Shown here piece by piece: positions 20,461-34,125 of a stretch of DNA of 62,839 nt. How positions within the stretch are numbered: the first letter of the stretch is position 1; each line of letters opens with the position of its first letter. The position numbers and the translations under genes are program-made. Origin of the DNA: Pelargonium cotyledonis (taxonomy: Eukaryota > Streptophyta > Magnoliopsida > Geraniales > Geraniaceae). The notes under the pieces are model-generated. The model saw nothing but the letters and a program-made list of their open reading frames with translations, searched no databases and was not told the DNA's origin. The stretch is taken from positions 1-62,839 of the forward strand of contig JAYMTA010000035.1 of assembly GCA_036897625.1 (NCBI GenBank), in the 5' to 3' direction.

Positions 20461-23212
20461 CTATTCAAAGCAGTAAACAGGTCCCCGAAATTAGGCATAA
20501 GCTTTTAATTACGAATTAATTCTATTAAAAATACAGGACCCTATATCCTATATACTAGATATCAAAAATTATGATAGATTTCCTTATCAAAAGTGCGTAT
20601 TCCTTTTTTTTTTCTATGTTAATATGGGGAATTCATAATTCATAAAAGTCTGCTAAAACATAAATTGTGATAAAGTCTTAGGAATTCAAAGCAAAAGGGC
20701 AGTTAATTTTTACTTATTACTATTCGTCCAAGTATAAATCGTAGTATATCTCATATTTATTTGAAGGATCCCTGACTTAGAGCTTAACGGGATTAAAAAG
20801 AAGCCGAGTAATTTCCTCGTTCTAAATAGGATTCTAACCTCGGAATTACGCAAAAGTTTAGCTCTTTGAAGTACGAGTAAGAATAAAGATATTAATTCAT
20901 TTTGCACAACCTCGTGTAAGTAAAAAGTCTCAAGTTTCTTGTATATAAGTATACCAAATGCAAATGAGTGTCTTTTGTACTGTAAATATCCAGAGAGTTT
21001 TGGGGTTCTTACTCTTAACTGGAACCCAGCTATATTAAATAAAGCCGGTTACTTCTAAACTGCCCCATAGAATAAGATTCCAATCAAGAATATCCGATAA
21101 AAGGAATAGAGTCCGTACATGAAGTTTATATTATTCCCGGATTTCTACCGAGTAACCCATTTTGAGAACCACTAAGTTGAGGCTGAGGGTTACCGCTAAA
21201 CAAAAAGGGTCCGGCATTTCCTAATAAAGTCTAAGTAAAAAGCTTTTTGCCAGTTCAAGAGGGAGGCTCCCAATCAATAACCCTGACGCGTAATCTAGAG
21301 ATGTGTTTTCCCTTCCCGGGTCCGGATAATACTAAGGGGATCCCGCTTTGTTAAACAAGGATATAGAAGTTTTTAGGATTATTCTATAAGTCTTGCTCTT
21401 ATCAAAATTGTCTAAACTAATAAACTAGCGATATAGGAACGCTTTAACTAAAAAGAGACTCTGGATTCCTTGATTAATCGTAAAATAGCACAAGCAAGGC
21501 CAGAAAGTGTCCCTAGATGAGGACCGCTTGCCACTTGTAGATAGATTTTCCCTTTGAATGGCATATAAAAGTTATAACCGAATTTCCATTACTCGCTATT
21601 ACAAAATTAAGGATTTTAGAGACTACAATGAATTAAATAAAAAAGTAATATAATTTCTAGTATTTTTAACCAAAATTTTAGCAACTCATAGATATAAGGA
21701 CCAATTAGTGTATAGCTCATATAAGTCTAATTTTGAGTTCCCCCAAAAGACTAGATATTACTTCCCGTTTCACAATAAATGTAATTGGCAGGGTTCTGAT
21801 TCTCTTTAATTCTATGAAAAACTCAAAAAACTTTATTTATGTTTCGTACTTAGTATAAAATGTAATACAATCTAGCTAGTAACTTAAGCCCTTTTTCTCC
21901 TTAATCCTGTATTATTGGATAATACAGATCTAAAATTAGCAAGAACAAAAAACCTTAAAATGGGCAAATTTCTTACTTTAATTTAAATAAGGCGTACGTC
22001 TCTAATCCCTAGATCTTGTGAATCCATATAAAATTACGCTAAAGCCTACCTTCTTCTCGAAAGACATATACTACCTCTGTGTGTGTAGCCCGCCTTTTCT
22101 GTTCCGATTTTACTGCAGTCATATTCTCTTCTTACTTTCCCAAACAGATTTAAGAAGATCCAAGGGTGAACCCTAATATCTAATTGAAAGGGTATACTTA
22201 ACTTATTAAATAATATGGGTCTAAACTAGACTCATTTCTAGAAAAAGTGCTTCTTATTAAGTTTACCGTAGTAGGGAAGGCCCTAGATGCTACAAAAAAA
22301 GAGTACTTTTAGTTTTTATAGAGAAGGCTCCGAGTCTGAAAAGGAGGTATACCCCTTTTTTCCTAGCAGTAAAATTAGAATTTCTAGGACCAAGGGCTCC
22401 TCGTGTGTGAAACTATAGTACTAAAGGCTAACCCTTTGCCGAGTGTAGTAGCGGGTAGATGAAAGGACTATCCTTCCTACCTACAAACAAGTAAGAGCTG
22501 GCTAAGTTCTTTAAGAAAACGGCAGCTTTTTGCTTAGGAGCTCAATATCCCTCACTCTGTACCGAAAAATGTCAGTAAGATTTACTAGTGAAGAACTCTT
22601 ATCTATAAATGCTTAAAGGGGAACCCGAAAAGGGCCTTTTAAGTATCCTTAGTAAAGAGCAATGCTTGAATTAGATTTATTCATAGGTACGCTTGTAACT
22701 TTATTTGGAATTAGGAAGTCCCTGTTAATAAGAATCTTATAAAACGTCAGAACTATTCTACTCTGTATCTATAAACGGAGCAACCCTTGAAAATTAAAGA
22801 CAATGCCTAGGGGCTCCTGAGTCAAGTTTTACCTTGTATACAAAGCTTTATAACTTTTGCTGTGGTAAGGTAAAGAGCATTGCCCGCGTATCTGTATTAT
22901 AGATCGCGCTAATTAAGCGAATAAGAAGTTTTTGTTCGTGAAAGGTAAACTCTTAAACGCACCCTTCGGATATATAGGTACTCAGAGAATTCCGGTATCT
23001 AGGAACTCTTAAGCAAGGTGGGCAAGAACAATAAAAAGTAAGCCCTAGGGAAAAACTCCCCTTTTATCTAATTATTACTATACCTACTTTTGAGACACGG
23101 AGTTTGTACCATTCAATTCTATTCCTTTTTTTTATTCGCTGAGTTTCCGTGCTTTAACTGGTTGTGTGAGTGGCACCAAAATCTTACAAGATAGAGTAGG
23201 TTGACCTTTCTA

Positions 23213-23230
23213 ATTTATATATATATAAAT
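23213..23230. repeat. 18-bp perfect A/T palindrome
   Basis: ATTTATATATATATAAAT reads the same on both strands and could extrude as a cruciform. Such tracts arise readily in AT-rich DNA, and no flanking element suggests a role. Confidence 0.7.
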
Positions 23231-24941
23231 GTTATGTTTTAGCTATTTAGTTAGGCTCGTAGTTTTTCACTCTTGTTTAACAGCACGCGGTAGCCAAGCT
23301 TGTGACCTTAATTAGATATATATCGAAATTGCAAAAAGAAGTACTGCCCTAATAGAGACTTATCCAGAGGATATTATACATCCACTTAGGAATAGTGAGA
23401 GTGTACTAATTTTTCCGTCTAAGAGTGTTCCTAACAAGTTACTTTCAGATCATGAACTTAAGACACCAGAAAGTTGGCTCGAAAGTCAGAGAATTCACCC
23501 AGTGAGTACGCCTAGATGACAATTATCAGGCAGGGCTCACTATATAGATTTTCACTTTTTTGGAATAGGGTTTTAACAGAAAACACCTAGCCACAAGCAT
23601 TCCAAAGTTTATGTATAATACTTAGATTTCTTTTATAAAGAAAAGAAAAAACACTGGCTAAGACAGAAAAGATTAATTAAAGAATTCTTAAACCAGATTA
23701 CCAGCAATGACTCAACTTTAACCTTTGCCATGTCCGAAAAGAGAGCTCTGATCTAACCAGCAAAATGAAATAAGGAATCTCGGATCGTAATAACTCCGGT
23801 TATAGATGAACAGCTATCTTCGGCTATTCTGGGTTACTAACAAGGAGGTGATCAAGTAACAATTAGAGGGTCTTTCTATCTAAGTAATTCAAAATGCCGG
23901 TTTTTTGCTACAATGTATGACACTCGGCACAAAAGCTATAGTAGCCAAGACTAAAGAGGTAAATCCCTAAGTTCCTCCACTTAAGTAATGAGTATTCTTT
24001 GAAAAGCCAGGATTCTTGACTATTTCTTTTTAATAGATTCCCTTATAAGTTAACTTTGTTACTGTAAAAAAAACCTTACTAGAAAAGAATTTCCAACTCC
24101 CTATACAATAGCCCTCAACTTTAGTTCCCTAAGATCTCTTTTTACAAATGTCTATCTTTATTCAAAGAAGGGCTCCTAAATCCCTTAAGAAAACCCAGGT
24201 GGTGTCGTCTCAAACCGAAAAAGGGTACAGTTTTCAAAAAGCATAACTAATAAAATTAGCTAAACAGAGTTCTAATAGGTAACTAGGTCGAGATTTTGAG
24301 GAGTGTCTGTATCTGTTATCGATTAGATTAGATATTCTAATAGATAATAAAACAGGAATTCAATAGAGTATAGCTTTCCTAGATTTTTAGTAGGAGTTTT
24401 TGATAATCAAATTCCTAAAACATAGGAGCCCGCATAAACGGGGCTTTAAGTCATTTTTTTCCAAAGTCTGACAAGAGTTTTCAAAGCTATTAAGAACCTT
24501 GTCTATCTTATCTCGGGAATTGCATGAGATAAGTACTCCCTATTTTGATCGTATTTAGAAGAGGTTACCTTATGTAAATTTAAATACTTGTTATCTAATC
24601 CTGGCATTTCTTACCTTGCTTCTTTGAGTATACTTATACGACTATTTATACATCTTACTTTTTCGCTCCTAAAATACTGTACCGCTCGAAGTTATAAACA
24701 AGTAAGATTCTCTAAATGCCTCTACCAAGCCAAACAAACTATACAACAGTTTATACTAATGAATTAAAGTCTGGGTTTGGTCTTTCCTTCCTATACTAAG
24801 AAGCTTATTCCGTTTTTCAGTAACAAAACTATATTGCACACTTTCTTGTACATAAAGCTGACCCATGCCTTATTTAGATACAACTTTCTTAAGCATGGGG
24901 ATTATATAACAGGATATCAACTTTATTTCTATTAGTATAGT

Positions 24942-24959
24942 TAAACTTATTAAACTTAT
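24942..24959 (+). repeat. tandem duplication of a 9-mer
   Basis: TAAACTTAT occurs twice in direct succession. A small slippage product with no evident role. Confidence 0.7.
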
Positions 24960-27487
24960 TCCAACAATTCCTCTTTTTGGAGGGTTCCTTTATCAAAGCA
25001 GCCTTGGAGAAATTTCGTTTATCAAGAAAAGTAGCTTTTAGAGAGGACTATATCGATATCAAAATGAAATATAGAAAGACCTTCTTTCTTATAAGAGTCT
25101 TTTTGACTTTACCTACTTTTTGATTGAATATTTATTCCTTTGTTTTTAACCAGAATACAAATACGGGCACGAACTCCTTCCAAACTATTTATTAACAAGA
25201 GATTACACTTTCTCTGGTAAAACCGCCCTCCATTTGTGGGGTAGTACTTTATAGGACACCCTCGGTAATAGACACAATAACTTCATAAGCGAAACCTTAG
25301 AGTAAAGAAGTACGCTTTTTAGTTTGTTGTACAAGTAAATCCTAATAATATACAAAAGATAGGCTTGTCAAAAAAAAACGGTACAACTAGGTTACAAAGA
25401 ACTTTATCCGTCTTTTAGGTTGGTTGTCCCTAGTCTTTTTATATGGGATCTAATGCTTGAGGAGTCTGGCACCCTTGTATCTCTTCTTTATAGAGTAAAA
25501 CAAAGTAAGAAAAAACCCCTGTTTCTTCAGTTATGGGTATCCCTTGTTTTCAACCTAAGAAACATTGGAGGTTTTTGGAGAGGTTAAGGAGTATGGAAAA
25601 GAAGAAAAACGAGAGAAAATCCTTTATTTAAGATTTCTTGATAAAGTGGTTAAATTAGATTCCTGTCTAAAAACGAAAACACTATAAGGAGCACCCTAAA
25701 TTTTATTTATCAGGATCTCTAACTAATAAAATGTTTAGGTTAAAAAAGAAACTCTAAGAGCAAGTACTTATAAACCCGAGCAAATAGCAGACATAATTTA
25801 TTGACTTGATAGGGATTGCTTGAGAACTTGTAGGCATTTCCTAAATTCTATAAATCTATACTTTTTATTAAGGAAATGTATAAGCTAATAATAGTCAATA
25901 TATCTTATAGGTAGGAATCCTCGAATACAAATTCTAATAAATATAGCTTACTAAATAAAGGAGCAAATGAGCTTGCTCACTAAACGGACACATATAAGGG
26001 CTGATCAAGGATAGTTAAAATATAAGGATATATCTTGCCAAAAAGCCCGGGATGTTTGGATAGTAGGTAGCTAAGAACACAAATTATAAGTAGCTCAACT
26101 TTAGAGAAAGAGCTCCAGTTTCTTTGGGGGATAAAAGAAAACGATACCTAGTATAAAGATACTATTATGGGGAAGAGGCTAAAAGCCAGTATATATGCTC
26201 TATATACTTGGATCCGGGAAGGTTGCCCCGTGTGATACGGAAATATCTAGTACGGTTTCGAAATCGTTTAGAACAAGTAAAGTCAACAAGAGATTTTATC
26301 TAAATAATATTACTGATTCGGAAATTCCTTATTAACGGTTAAACGGCTAAAGTGTTAGATACTAGTAAAAGAGACCGGATGGAAATAAAATGGAATCCTG
26401 TAAGGGTTTAGTACGAGATTGATTCACGAACCTTGGTTATAAGCAATACCACTTCTCGCCTATCTAGGTTTATTCACCCCTTAATACGTTTATTTAAGTC
26501 TAGAGTTTCCATTACATCTAGATTTTTCTTAGTTATATCTAGATATCTACAGCCAAATTCCTTTTTAAGAATTCCCTTGTGACTTTTACTCTAAACTCCA
26601 AGGAAATTCTGGAGCTAAACCTAACCCCTGAACAAGATATATCACAGAAAGTAGCTATAGTTCGCAAGTCTCTTTACTCACTAATTAATCGTAACTGAAT
26701 GAAAAGAGCCCGTTGCTATTATCTTTCATTAATGCGCAGTTTGATAGGAATTATTAGAAAGAGATAGATTCTATTTTAAAAAACCTAGTCGCCGAATTAT
26801 TAAGAAGGAGTTCCCTATCAAAGAGGCACCCCACTTACTTCAGTTATTAACTTTCAGGTATTTGGTAAACTTTAAGCAACAATATTTACTAAAAACAATG
26901 TCCTGTACTTAAGTAAGCTATTACTATATAGGAAATACTGATTAGATTTAGTTGTTCCAAACAAAGTGACTCATCACAAACCTAATTCTTACAGAGTCAC
27001 TTTTTTGTGAGAATACCCAGAAAGGAGAATCCCTTTAATAAAATAAAGAGCCTAACAACGCAGACTAGGCCCACAGATTCAATTTTAGCACGCTAGCCCC
27101 TAAATTGTGAACTAATCATAAAAAAGATACCTTGTAAAATGCTGTAATAAACATAATAGCAGAGCTTGTGTATAAATGAAACCAAGTTTACTATATACTA
27201 GGGCTTCTCCCATACTATATTCAGTAATTCGGGTCTACTTATTTTAGGATCTTTAATCCTTCTATTTATTCTTTAATCTACCTGACAACTTGACTCTACT
27301 CGAAGACTTTTGAAAGTATATTATTTCCAGATTCATTAATTAGTACTTTAGCTAGAACCCTCGCAATCTTTTAGGTAGTAGAAAGAAAACTGTAACTAGG
27401 AATCTCAGTTTTTCTTTTTTAAAACTTTTTGTAGGGGAGCCCTTAAATATACAGTAATAAATAATATGGATTCTTCTTTCCATTTAG

Positions 27488-27560
27488 ACTATCCACGCGA
27501 CTTGAACCCCTACCTGCGTATAACAAGAACGCATTGCTTTTTTGCTGACGTAACTCACGG
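27488..27560 (-). pseudogene. tRNA-like relic with enlarged anticodon loop
   Basis: On the minus strand TGCGT and ACGCA form a perfect five-pair stem around a nine-base loop (TCTTGTTAT), followed at tRNA spacing by AGGGGTTCAAGTC. The D-region is purine-rich and does not fold, and the acceptor strands do not pair. The loop is two bases too long for a standard tRNA. Confidence 0.3.
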
Positions 27561-28112
27561 TTTAGGATTGTGAAATCAAGATTTATAAGGGGTATATAGA
27601 GCCTTTCCTACACCTTTTCTAAACTAGAAAATTATTAGGTTATAGACAAGAGAGACCACGTTTGGATATAGGGTTTCCTCTAAATCTGATACAAAACAAG
27701 ACTCGTAATAAAAGTTTATTATAAACCGCGCAAAGTACTTGAATAAGTGTATCGGGAGAGCTTGTTTATATTCTATCTTTTATAAGACCCTCCTTGTATA
27801 AAGCAGTGTACAGGGCGCGTACCCCTTAGCGAGGCTTGTGAATAAAAGGATTTAGATCTATAGGAATAAAGTGCTGAATATCTGGGGTTTAGTGCTTTAA
27901 AGCAATTGTTTCGTTTTTCGGAAAAGGAGGTATACCTATATGTTTGTGTCCTAGATCTAATATAAATTCCATGCTAGGAATCCTACAATTGCCCAAAATA
28001 AAACATACGTAGTTGCCTCGCAAATTCTCTTTGCTTACCACTCCTGTCAGAGGTACCTTAGTTAATAGGATTTCTTAAGTTTTCTAAAGCAACAGTCTTG
28101 TACTCAAGTCTA

Positions 28113-28871
28113 CTAATATATAGTATATACCTTAAATGTAAAATCCTTGAGCATACCCTCCCCTCCTTTGGAAGCCTTCAGTCGGGGCGCTATAGTTGGT
28201 ATACACATTGGCCTACTCTCCCCGGCTATACACATGCACGTATGTATAATTAAGGGCAGCCTATTCATTTTAAGTTTAAAAGAACCCAGCAACTGAGGGG
28301 TTAGCAAGAAGTTGCTTGATTTGTGATTTTTGGAGTTACATTTGCTTGATAGTAAAAAGAAAATCCATAAGAAACCGGAAATTAAACTATGTCAAAGCCT
28401 AAGGAGTATGGTTTATACGAGCTGCTGTTCCGAGGGTTATCCTCATTTATGGTAGTAAGTGTAGACCTTCTTTTTTTAGAGTTCTCTTAATCATGAACCA
28501 GACCTATCTCTTCCTAATTGTGTTTTTCCTTTGCTTCGACAAGGAGTGGCATCCGCCTAATTGCTATTTCGGAAGAATAAAAGGGAACTTATGACCTGTA
28601 AACTTGAAATTAAGTATAACAGTATTATGAGTTCTCTAAGCCAAAGCAACTCGCGCGGTCTAGAATAAAAAACAAATTTAAGCTACAAACTTTATCCTGT
28701 TGTAGGCTAGCTTCCTCTTGAGTTAAAACAGTGGGAATTTCTTTAAATTCCTAAGTTCCAGATACGAAAGACACTAAACAAGCAGAACAAGGCAAGCTTG
28801 TCTTGTGAAATTAGCTTGTATTTGGATAATATTATGAATCTTATTTAGTTTAGATTTTCTCTTTCCCGAAT
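28113..28871. other. unrecognised stretch
   Basis: No gene recognised; a 64-codon frame on the minus strand at 28113-28307 has no known motif. Confidence 0.35.
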
Positions 28872-28947
28872 ACTTTATTTGAACCCTGCGACAGCCCCCT
28901 TTAGACTACCCGTGTTTTACCGAGCTAAACTGGAAACTCTTTACCGG
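28872..28947 (-). pseudogene. tRNA-like relic
   Basis: The minus strand reads TTTAGCTCGGTAAAACACGG and then TGTCGCAGGGTTCAAAT, a D-region and T-region at tRNA spacing. The anticodon arm contains a run of G and does not pair. Isoacceptor not identifiable. Confidence 0.3.
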
Positions 28948-31829
28948 ACTAATACCGGACTTGTTACTTTAGTAAAGTTACTACCTTTTTGTCCTAAAGG
29001 GTTTTTCTACTTTCTTTCTTACATCTATACCACTATAATTAAGTGAAAAGTGAGCATTCTTCAGGTAGATAACAATAACAAACTAGACCAAAACCCTCCT
29101 CAAAACTATGAAACATACAAAGCTAAGCTACTTTGTAAATACAGATAGAGCCCTTTTCTTAATACTACTAATCGTAAGTGTTCCAAGGAGAACAGATTTA
29201 AAAAAGAGGGTTTACTATATGCAAAAGCGAAAATTTAAGGAAAACTTCTTATAATGTAATGGAATATCCATATTATAAAAGTTATAGTTTATCTGCACCG
29301 TAGACTAATCCTTTTTATAAAAATTATTTGATCTACTCCAGTGGAATTTTATTAGACCCTGACTCTTAACTTTAGAGCAACTCTCAATTAGCATTAGTAA
29401 TTAAGGAATATAATATGTCAAACTAAGTAAAAAAAAAAGAAGGATTCTAAAACCATAAATGTATTCTATTATCGTATAGGTTACAAAACGAAGAAGTTCC
29501 TACTCTACACTATTGTTATTGTAACATCCATCAATTTGAATCTGAAGCTCTTGCTTTGAACAATTTGTTCTACTTGCTGGATACCCTTTGCAAGCTACCA
29601 CTCTTTAATTACGAATTTTCTCGGGAAAGGAGAACGCTATAGCCAAAACAAGCGCAATATCAAGCTCGTGGAATTCCTGAAAGGGAATACAATAAAAAGT
29701 AAGGTCCGATGCCTGGACTCAGGTTGTATCTCTAAGGAACAAACTAAGGTTAAGACAGGTGGGAGAAAGAATATAATAAATAATCGGAAACAGAATACCT
29801 TACTAAAGCGATATCCAAGGAAATCCCTTTAGGTATTAGTAGGGTTTTCTGAAACACCTTAATTAAGCAAAGGAGTTAAACCTATTGTACTCATAAATTA
29901 AGGCAAGCTTTAATGTAAATACTCCTGTCTGTATTTAAGAAAACTTTATAATAAACTAGATACTTATCATTTTATTGAGGAAACTTACAAGTAAGAAGAA
30001 GAGGAGAGCACTTATAAGTTTGATCCTCTTACTGAGTTCTCATTTATTTATAGTAAAATAAGTTTTTGTTAACCAATTTATATTAAATTTTAATGCGTGG
30101 TGGGGCTCTTACAATTTCCCAGTCATAGAGAGTACTTTCTAAGCAGAATAAGGCATACCTTTTTACTAAATTTTCTACAACAAGGGCACTCTATATAAAC
30201 CTAAAAAGGCAGAGTTTACCCTTAACTTTATTTAAATACAGGAATTTTTACAAGGTATTTTAAGTCGTAGGTGTATCTTACTAACTCAGTACCCCCCAGA
30301 AAGTTCCCCTTTTATAGACTCCTAAAGGGAAGCCGTCTGTAATAACCCAAAAGAGCTTCTTTATCTGAACCTTTTTATAGGGAGCTCTTGTGTATTCACC
30401 CTACAACTGTCCCGAAGGAGGCACTCGAACTACCAACTCTATTCTTTGAAGTTACTCGATATAAGGAGCTTCACTATGTTAGTGGGATCAAGGGTATTGC
30501 TAGATACAGTAAACTTGTTTCTTCTAATAGAATCTTATTTACAGAATTCCTTATAAAGTAAGTCCCAATTGAGGGGGATCTCCCTGTTTTCATTTACCCA
30601 GACGTATACAAATAAATGGAGGATCTTAACTCACGCAGTTTCTAAAAAAAATTATGTCTGTTCCTTGCTGTAACAAAAAAGAATCCTTTCTGGATTTATA
30701 TAAAAGAGTTTTCTTACATTCTAGACTTGCGAGGGGGCTAAACCTTCTTTTTATAAAAATACTGCCGGGGATACTCTATACCCAGTAAAAGTTAGCATAG
30801 ATATACGAACAACCCCCAAAAATACAAAATAAATATAGTAAAGTCTTCTTTTTACTTACAAGAACTCTAATAACCTTCGTTTTACACACAACTCAAAAAA
30901 GACCTCTAGATTTCTGAACTGGGGCCCATAAAGTTAATACGTATACAAAAAAGAGCAACCCCAACCACTATTTCATTCATAGAATATTTCCTTATAAGTT
31001 TGTTTTATCGGTGACTGCCCCGGTCTGCTGGATAATATATGCTATATAATCTTGCACCATACAACGTACGAATTAAATCCTATATTTCAAGAGTCTCCTT
31101 AGCTTTTTTCTCCATTTTCTTAGATATTTTAAAGAGATTCCTTTGTGACTTTTTGAGGATCCTGTACAAGCAAGCCTCTTAGGGGTCCGTGTATAAAGCA
31201 AGTAGTTAGGCACTATGCTTTGAACTAGGTAAAGTTATTCCCTTAATATTACGAAGATGAGGTTAGTCTCTTATTAGTATTAGTATTAGGTTTTACAAAA
31301 AGGGGTACTACGATTTTAAAGAGCCAGAGGAAACATGGTAAGACTTGTATTTTGAGGTCTTAAGATAGAGTCTTTTCCAAATACAAGTTTTCATTGATCA
31401 AGGTATAAACTAACTAATAAGTGTAACTAAGTAGGGAAGCATGTCCTTTATAATCTTTTGTAGAATCCTAGTTTTGCGGGCTATAAAAGAAAATTATTTG
31501 GTTATAAGGGTGTGCTTCCAGCTTCCTGCTTATGAGTTATCCGGGCTTCAAAAAAAGAGTAACGTATTGCTAGGACTGTCCATTCTTGGACATATGTGTA
31601 GAGATTCGGGCGTAAAATTCAGTTGTTAAAAAGTTCTTAATTTTTTGAGTTTATTGGGTTCATAAAATACTCACCTCCAATTTATAAAGGGGCTGCTTGT
31701 TCCTATTCGGTACGTTTGATCCTCGTCCGAATTGCCCTTTTAATTACTTATATAGAAAGAGGATATAAATAGATTTAGATCTTCTTGTATATTCTCCCAG
31801 TAGTAAAGTCTTGTAATTATGACAGTTTA
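28948..31829. other. unrecognised stretch
   Basis: Nothing gene-like. A hexamer TATTAG is repeated three times at 31272-31289. A lone T-arm-like motif (GTAGTTCGAGTGC) lies on the minus strand near 30428-30443. Confidence 0.4.
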
Positions 31830-31900
31830 TGGAGTATAGCTCAGTTGGTAAGGCACTGGTTTCTGATATCGACATGCAAAGGTTCGACTGCTATTTCCTC
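31830..31900 (+). pseudogene. tRNA-Gln-like relic
   Basis: TGGAGTATAGCTCAGTTGGTAAGGCA and CATGCAAAGGTTCGA match the plant mitochondrial tRNA-Gln at its 5' end and T-region. The anticodon loop reads TTCTGAT (CTG, also a Gln anticodon) instead of the usual TTG. Two T-stem pairs and one anticodon-stem pair are broken, and the 3' acceptor TTTCCTC pairs poorly. It is best seen as a decayed copy. Confidence 0.45.
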
Positions 31901-34049
31901 GAGTATCTATCTTTTGTTTTAAATTGCATGCATATAGGTTTCAGTTCAGACAGGGATTGTACTTACTAATGAAATATTATGTTTCCAATGCGAAAAGGAG
32001 ACGTATAGTAAAAGGGATCAGATTCTGCACTTATACAATTTTTGAATTACCTTAAGTGAGTCTATATTGATAAAATCAACGTTGGTAAAAACTTGCCCAA
32101 CAAAAAGCAGTGGATTCCCTATAGCATTACTAGCTGATCTTTTAAAGAGCATGGAATACCCGTCGTTAGAAAACGGAGCTTTTTATTAAATTTTATATAT
32201 AAAAAGTACCTTAACAAGTCTTGTAAGTGAGTAGTTTGCTTTTTTTTTTTTAGAATATAGATTACAACTTTTGCTCTTGATAACCGATGGCACATATTTA
32301 GAGAGGGGGTCCTTAGGCTCTCCTTTTTCCTTTTGGTTCTATTTTTCTACCGTTAATAATATGAATGACCGCATCTCGTAGATTCAAAAGAAGCACAGCT
32401 TGTTATATCTATGTATCCCATAGCTGTCTCATGAATGACAAAATTTAGAATATCTTTATTTGTCTAAAATCAAGAAATTCAAGAAGTTCTTAATGTACCC
32501 TTATCTAGGGGGACCCCCGGAAACTCGATTATTAGTTTAAATTTGATGCTTACCAGTCCTGTGCATTCGAATCCCAGCGTAGTTTACCACTTGGATTCAA
32601 GGGAATAACCTTTAAAACTAAATTATAGAGAATGCTTTTTTTCTTTACGATTTTTTACCCTTTTAGAGTACAGTACACAGAGAATCCAGCCCTTCTTTGG
32701 CATAGCCTTTAGTTGCAAACTTCCATATCTCTTAGCCCAGCCTGAGCAGAAAACAAGGAAAAAACCTATTGACTGACACAAGTAGGACAGCCTATAAAGA
32801 GCAACCCAAAACATGTAAATCTTAATAACTACTGAATGATTGCATTTTTTAAAGACTTTAGAATTAGAGCCTTATCTCATTAAAAATATAGAATAAAAGC
32901 AATACGAATTCGAGAAGGGAACACTAAGGAAGTCTGTAGTTTTCTGGAGACGGTGAAAATCTCCTTATATTTTAAAAGACACAGTAAGGGTCCCTTCATG
33001 CCTCTAAAACTTATAGAAATATCTAAAATAAATACCAGTTAAAGGTATAATACTCCCCAAAATCTTGTTAGATTGTTCAACTTATAAAAGGAATCCTTAT
33101 ACCGAAAAAGCCCTACTTTTTCATTAATATGGTGGATGAAGCGCTCAGAGCGTCCAGTACGAAGGATAAAAAAGATCCAGACTAAGAAAAATCACTTAAA
33201 GTCTAAACTTACCTAATTCTTCAACTGATTTTGTACGCTATCTCGGAAACACCCCTGCCAAGTAAAAGAAGGGACTTAATAGAGTTCTGTATTAATGTAA
33301 GCAGGCTCCTTTTATCAGATTGGGCTTTTATAGATTAGATATCTCGGGATAACTAAAAAAATCTTTGTTTGAGCTTAGCATTTACAAAGAATTAGACTAT
33401 TATTGCTTCATAAGATACAAGACAAAAGCCGGGGTAGGTAAATAGGTATTCCACTTTTTTCTATTATATGTATTCTTGGTATAGAATTCTTTCTCTACTA
33501 CTATTATGATACATAAGAACTCTTAATTATTTTGTGACTTCATTTTTTGATGAGGCTTTAGTTGTATCCTTTTTGGTATTTCTATATCAAATAATACCCA
33601 ACCTTTGTTAGACCAAGAGATCTCCATGTTAATCCAGAGGAGTGCCGCCTAGTAAAGTTTTAGCTTACTAACTTACGGTATATTTATCCTTAAAAAGACT
33701 TTTACTAAACTAAGCCTTACTGAAATCCATATAGTCACTGGGGTTAAAGTTGTTCCGAATAATTTGGTATATTATTTTGGTTGAAAACCTTTGAGTGTTA
33801 GTAAAATTTGTTACTATGCTGATACAAAAACAGGCAACTTTATTGAACCCTATTGTTGCGTCTCTAAAGTTAAGAGTCATTGTGATCTAAGGTTTCCCTT
33901 AATTTGTTTTTATTTCTATCTTGTAGTTTGAAAAATAACTTAGTAATTAGAAATTTTTAAAAGGAACACTTGCTAATTAAATTTTAGCGTTCTAGCAAAG
34001 TATACCCTTTTAAAGGACCCATCCTTAATCGGATAGCAAAAAAGCGTTG
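31901..34049. other. unrecognised stretch
   Basis: No gene recognised. A lone T-arm-like motif (GTGCATTCGAATCCCAGC) lies at about 32560-32577. Confidence 0.4.
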
Positions 34050-34125
34050 CATAAGTTTCTTTTTTCCAGTGGTAAAACAACCCGAAAAGTTATCATATGT
34101 CACAGGTTCCAGTCCGACAGGTATT
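34050..34125 (+). pseudogene. tRNA-like relic
   Basis: CAGTGGTAAAACAACC followed by GTCACAGGTTCCAGTCC at the proper distance resembles a D-loop and T-loop. A T-run replaces part of the D-stem and the anticodon stem is not formed. Confidence 0.25.

Larger units (their letters stand above)
20461..27487. other. unrecognised stretch of about 7 kb
   Basis: No gene or tRNA recognised with confidence. It contains an 18-bp perfect A/T palindrome at 23213-23230 and a tandem 9-mer (TAAACTTAT twice) at 24942-24959. Frames on both strands stay below 70 codons. Confidence 0.45.
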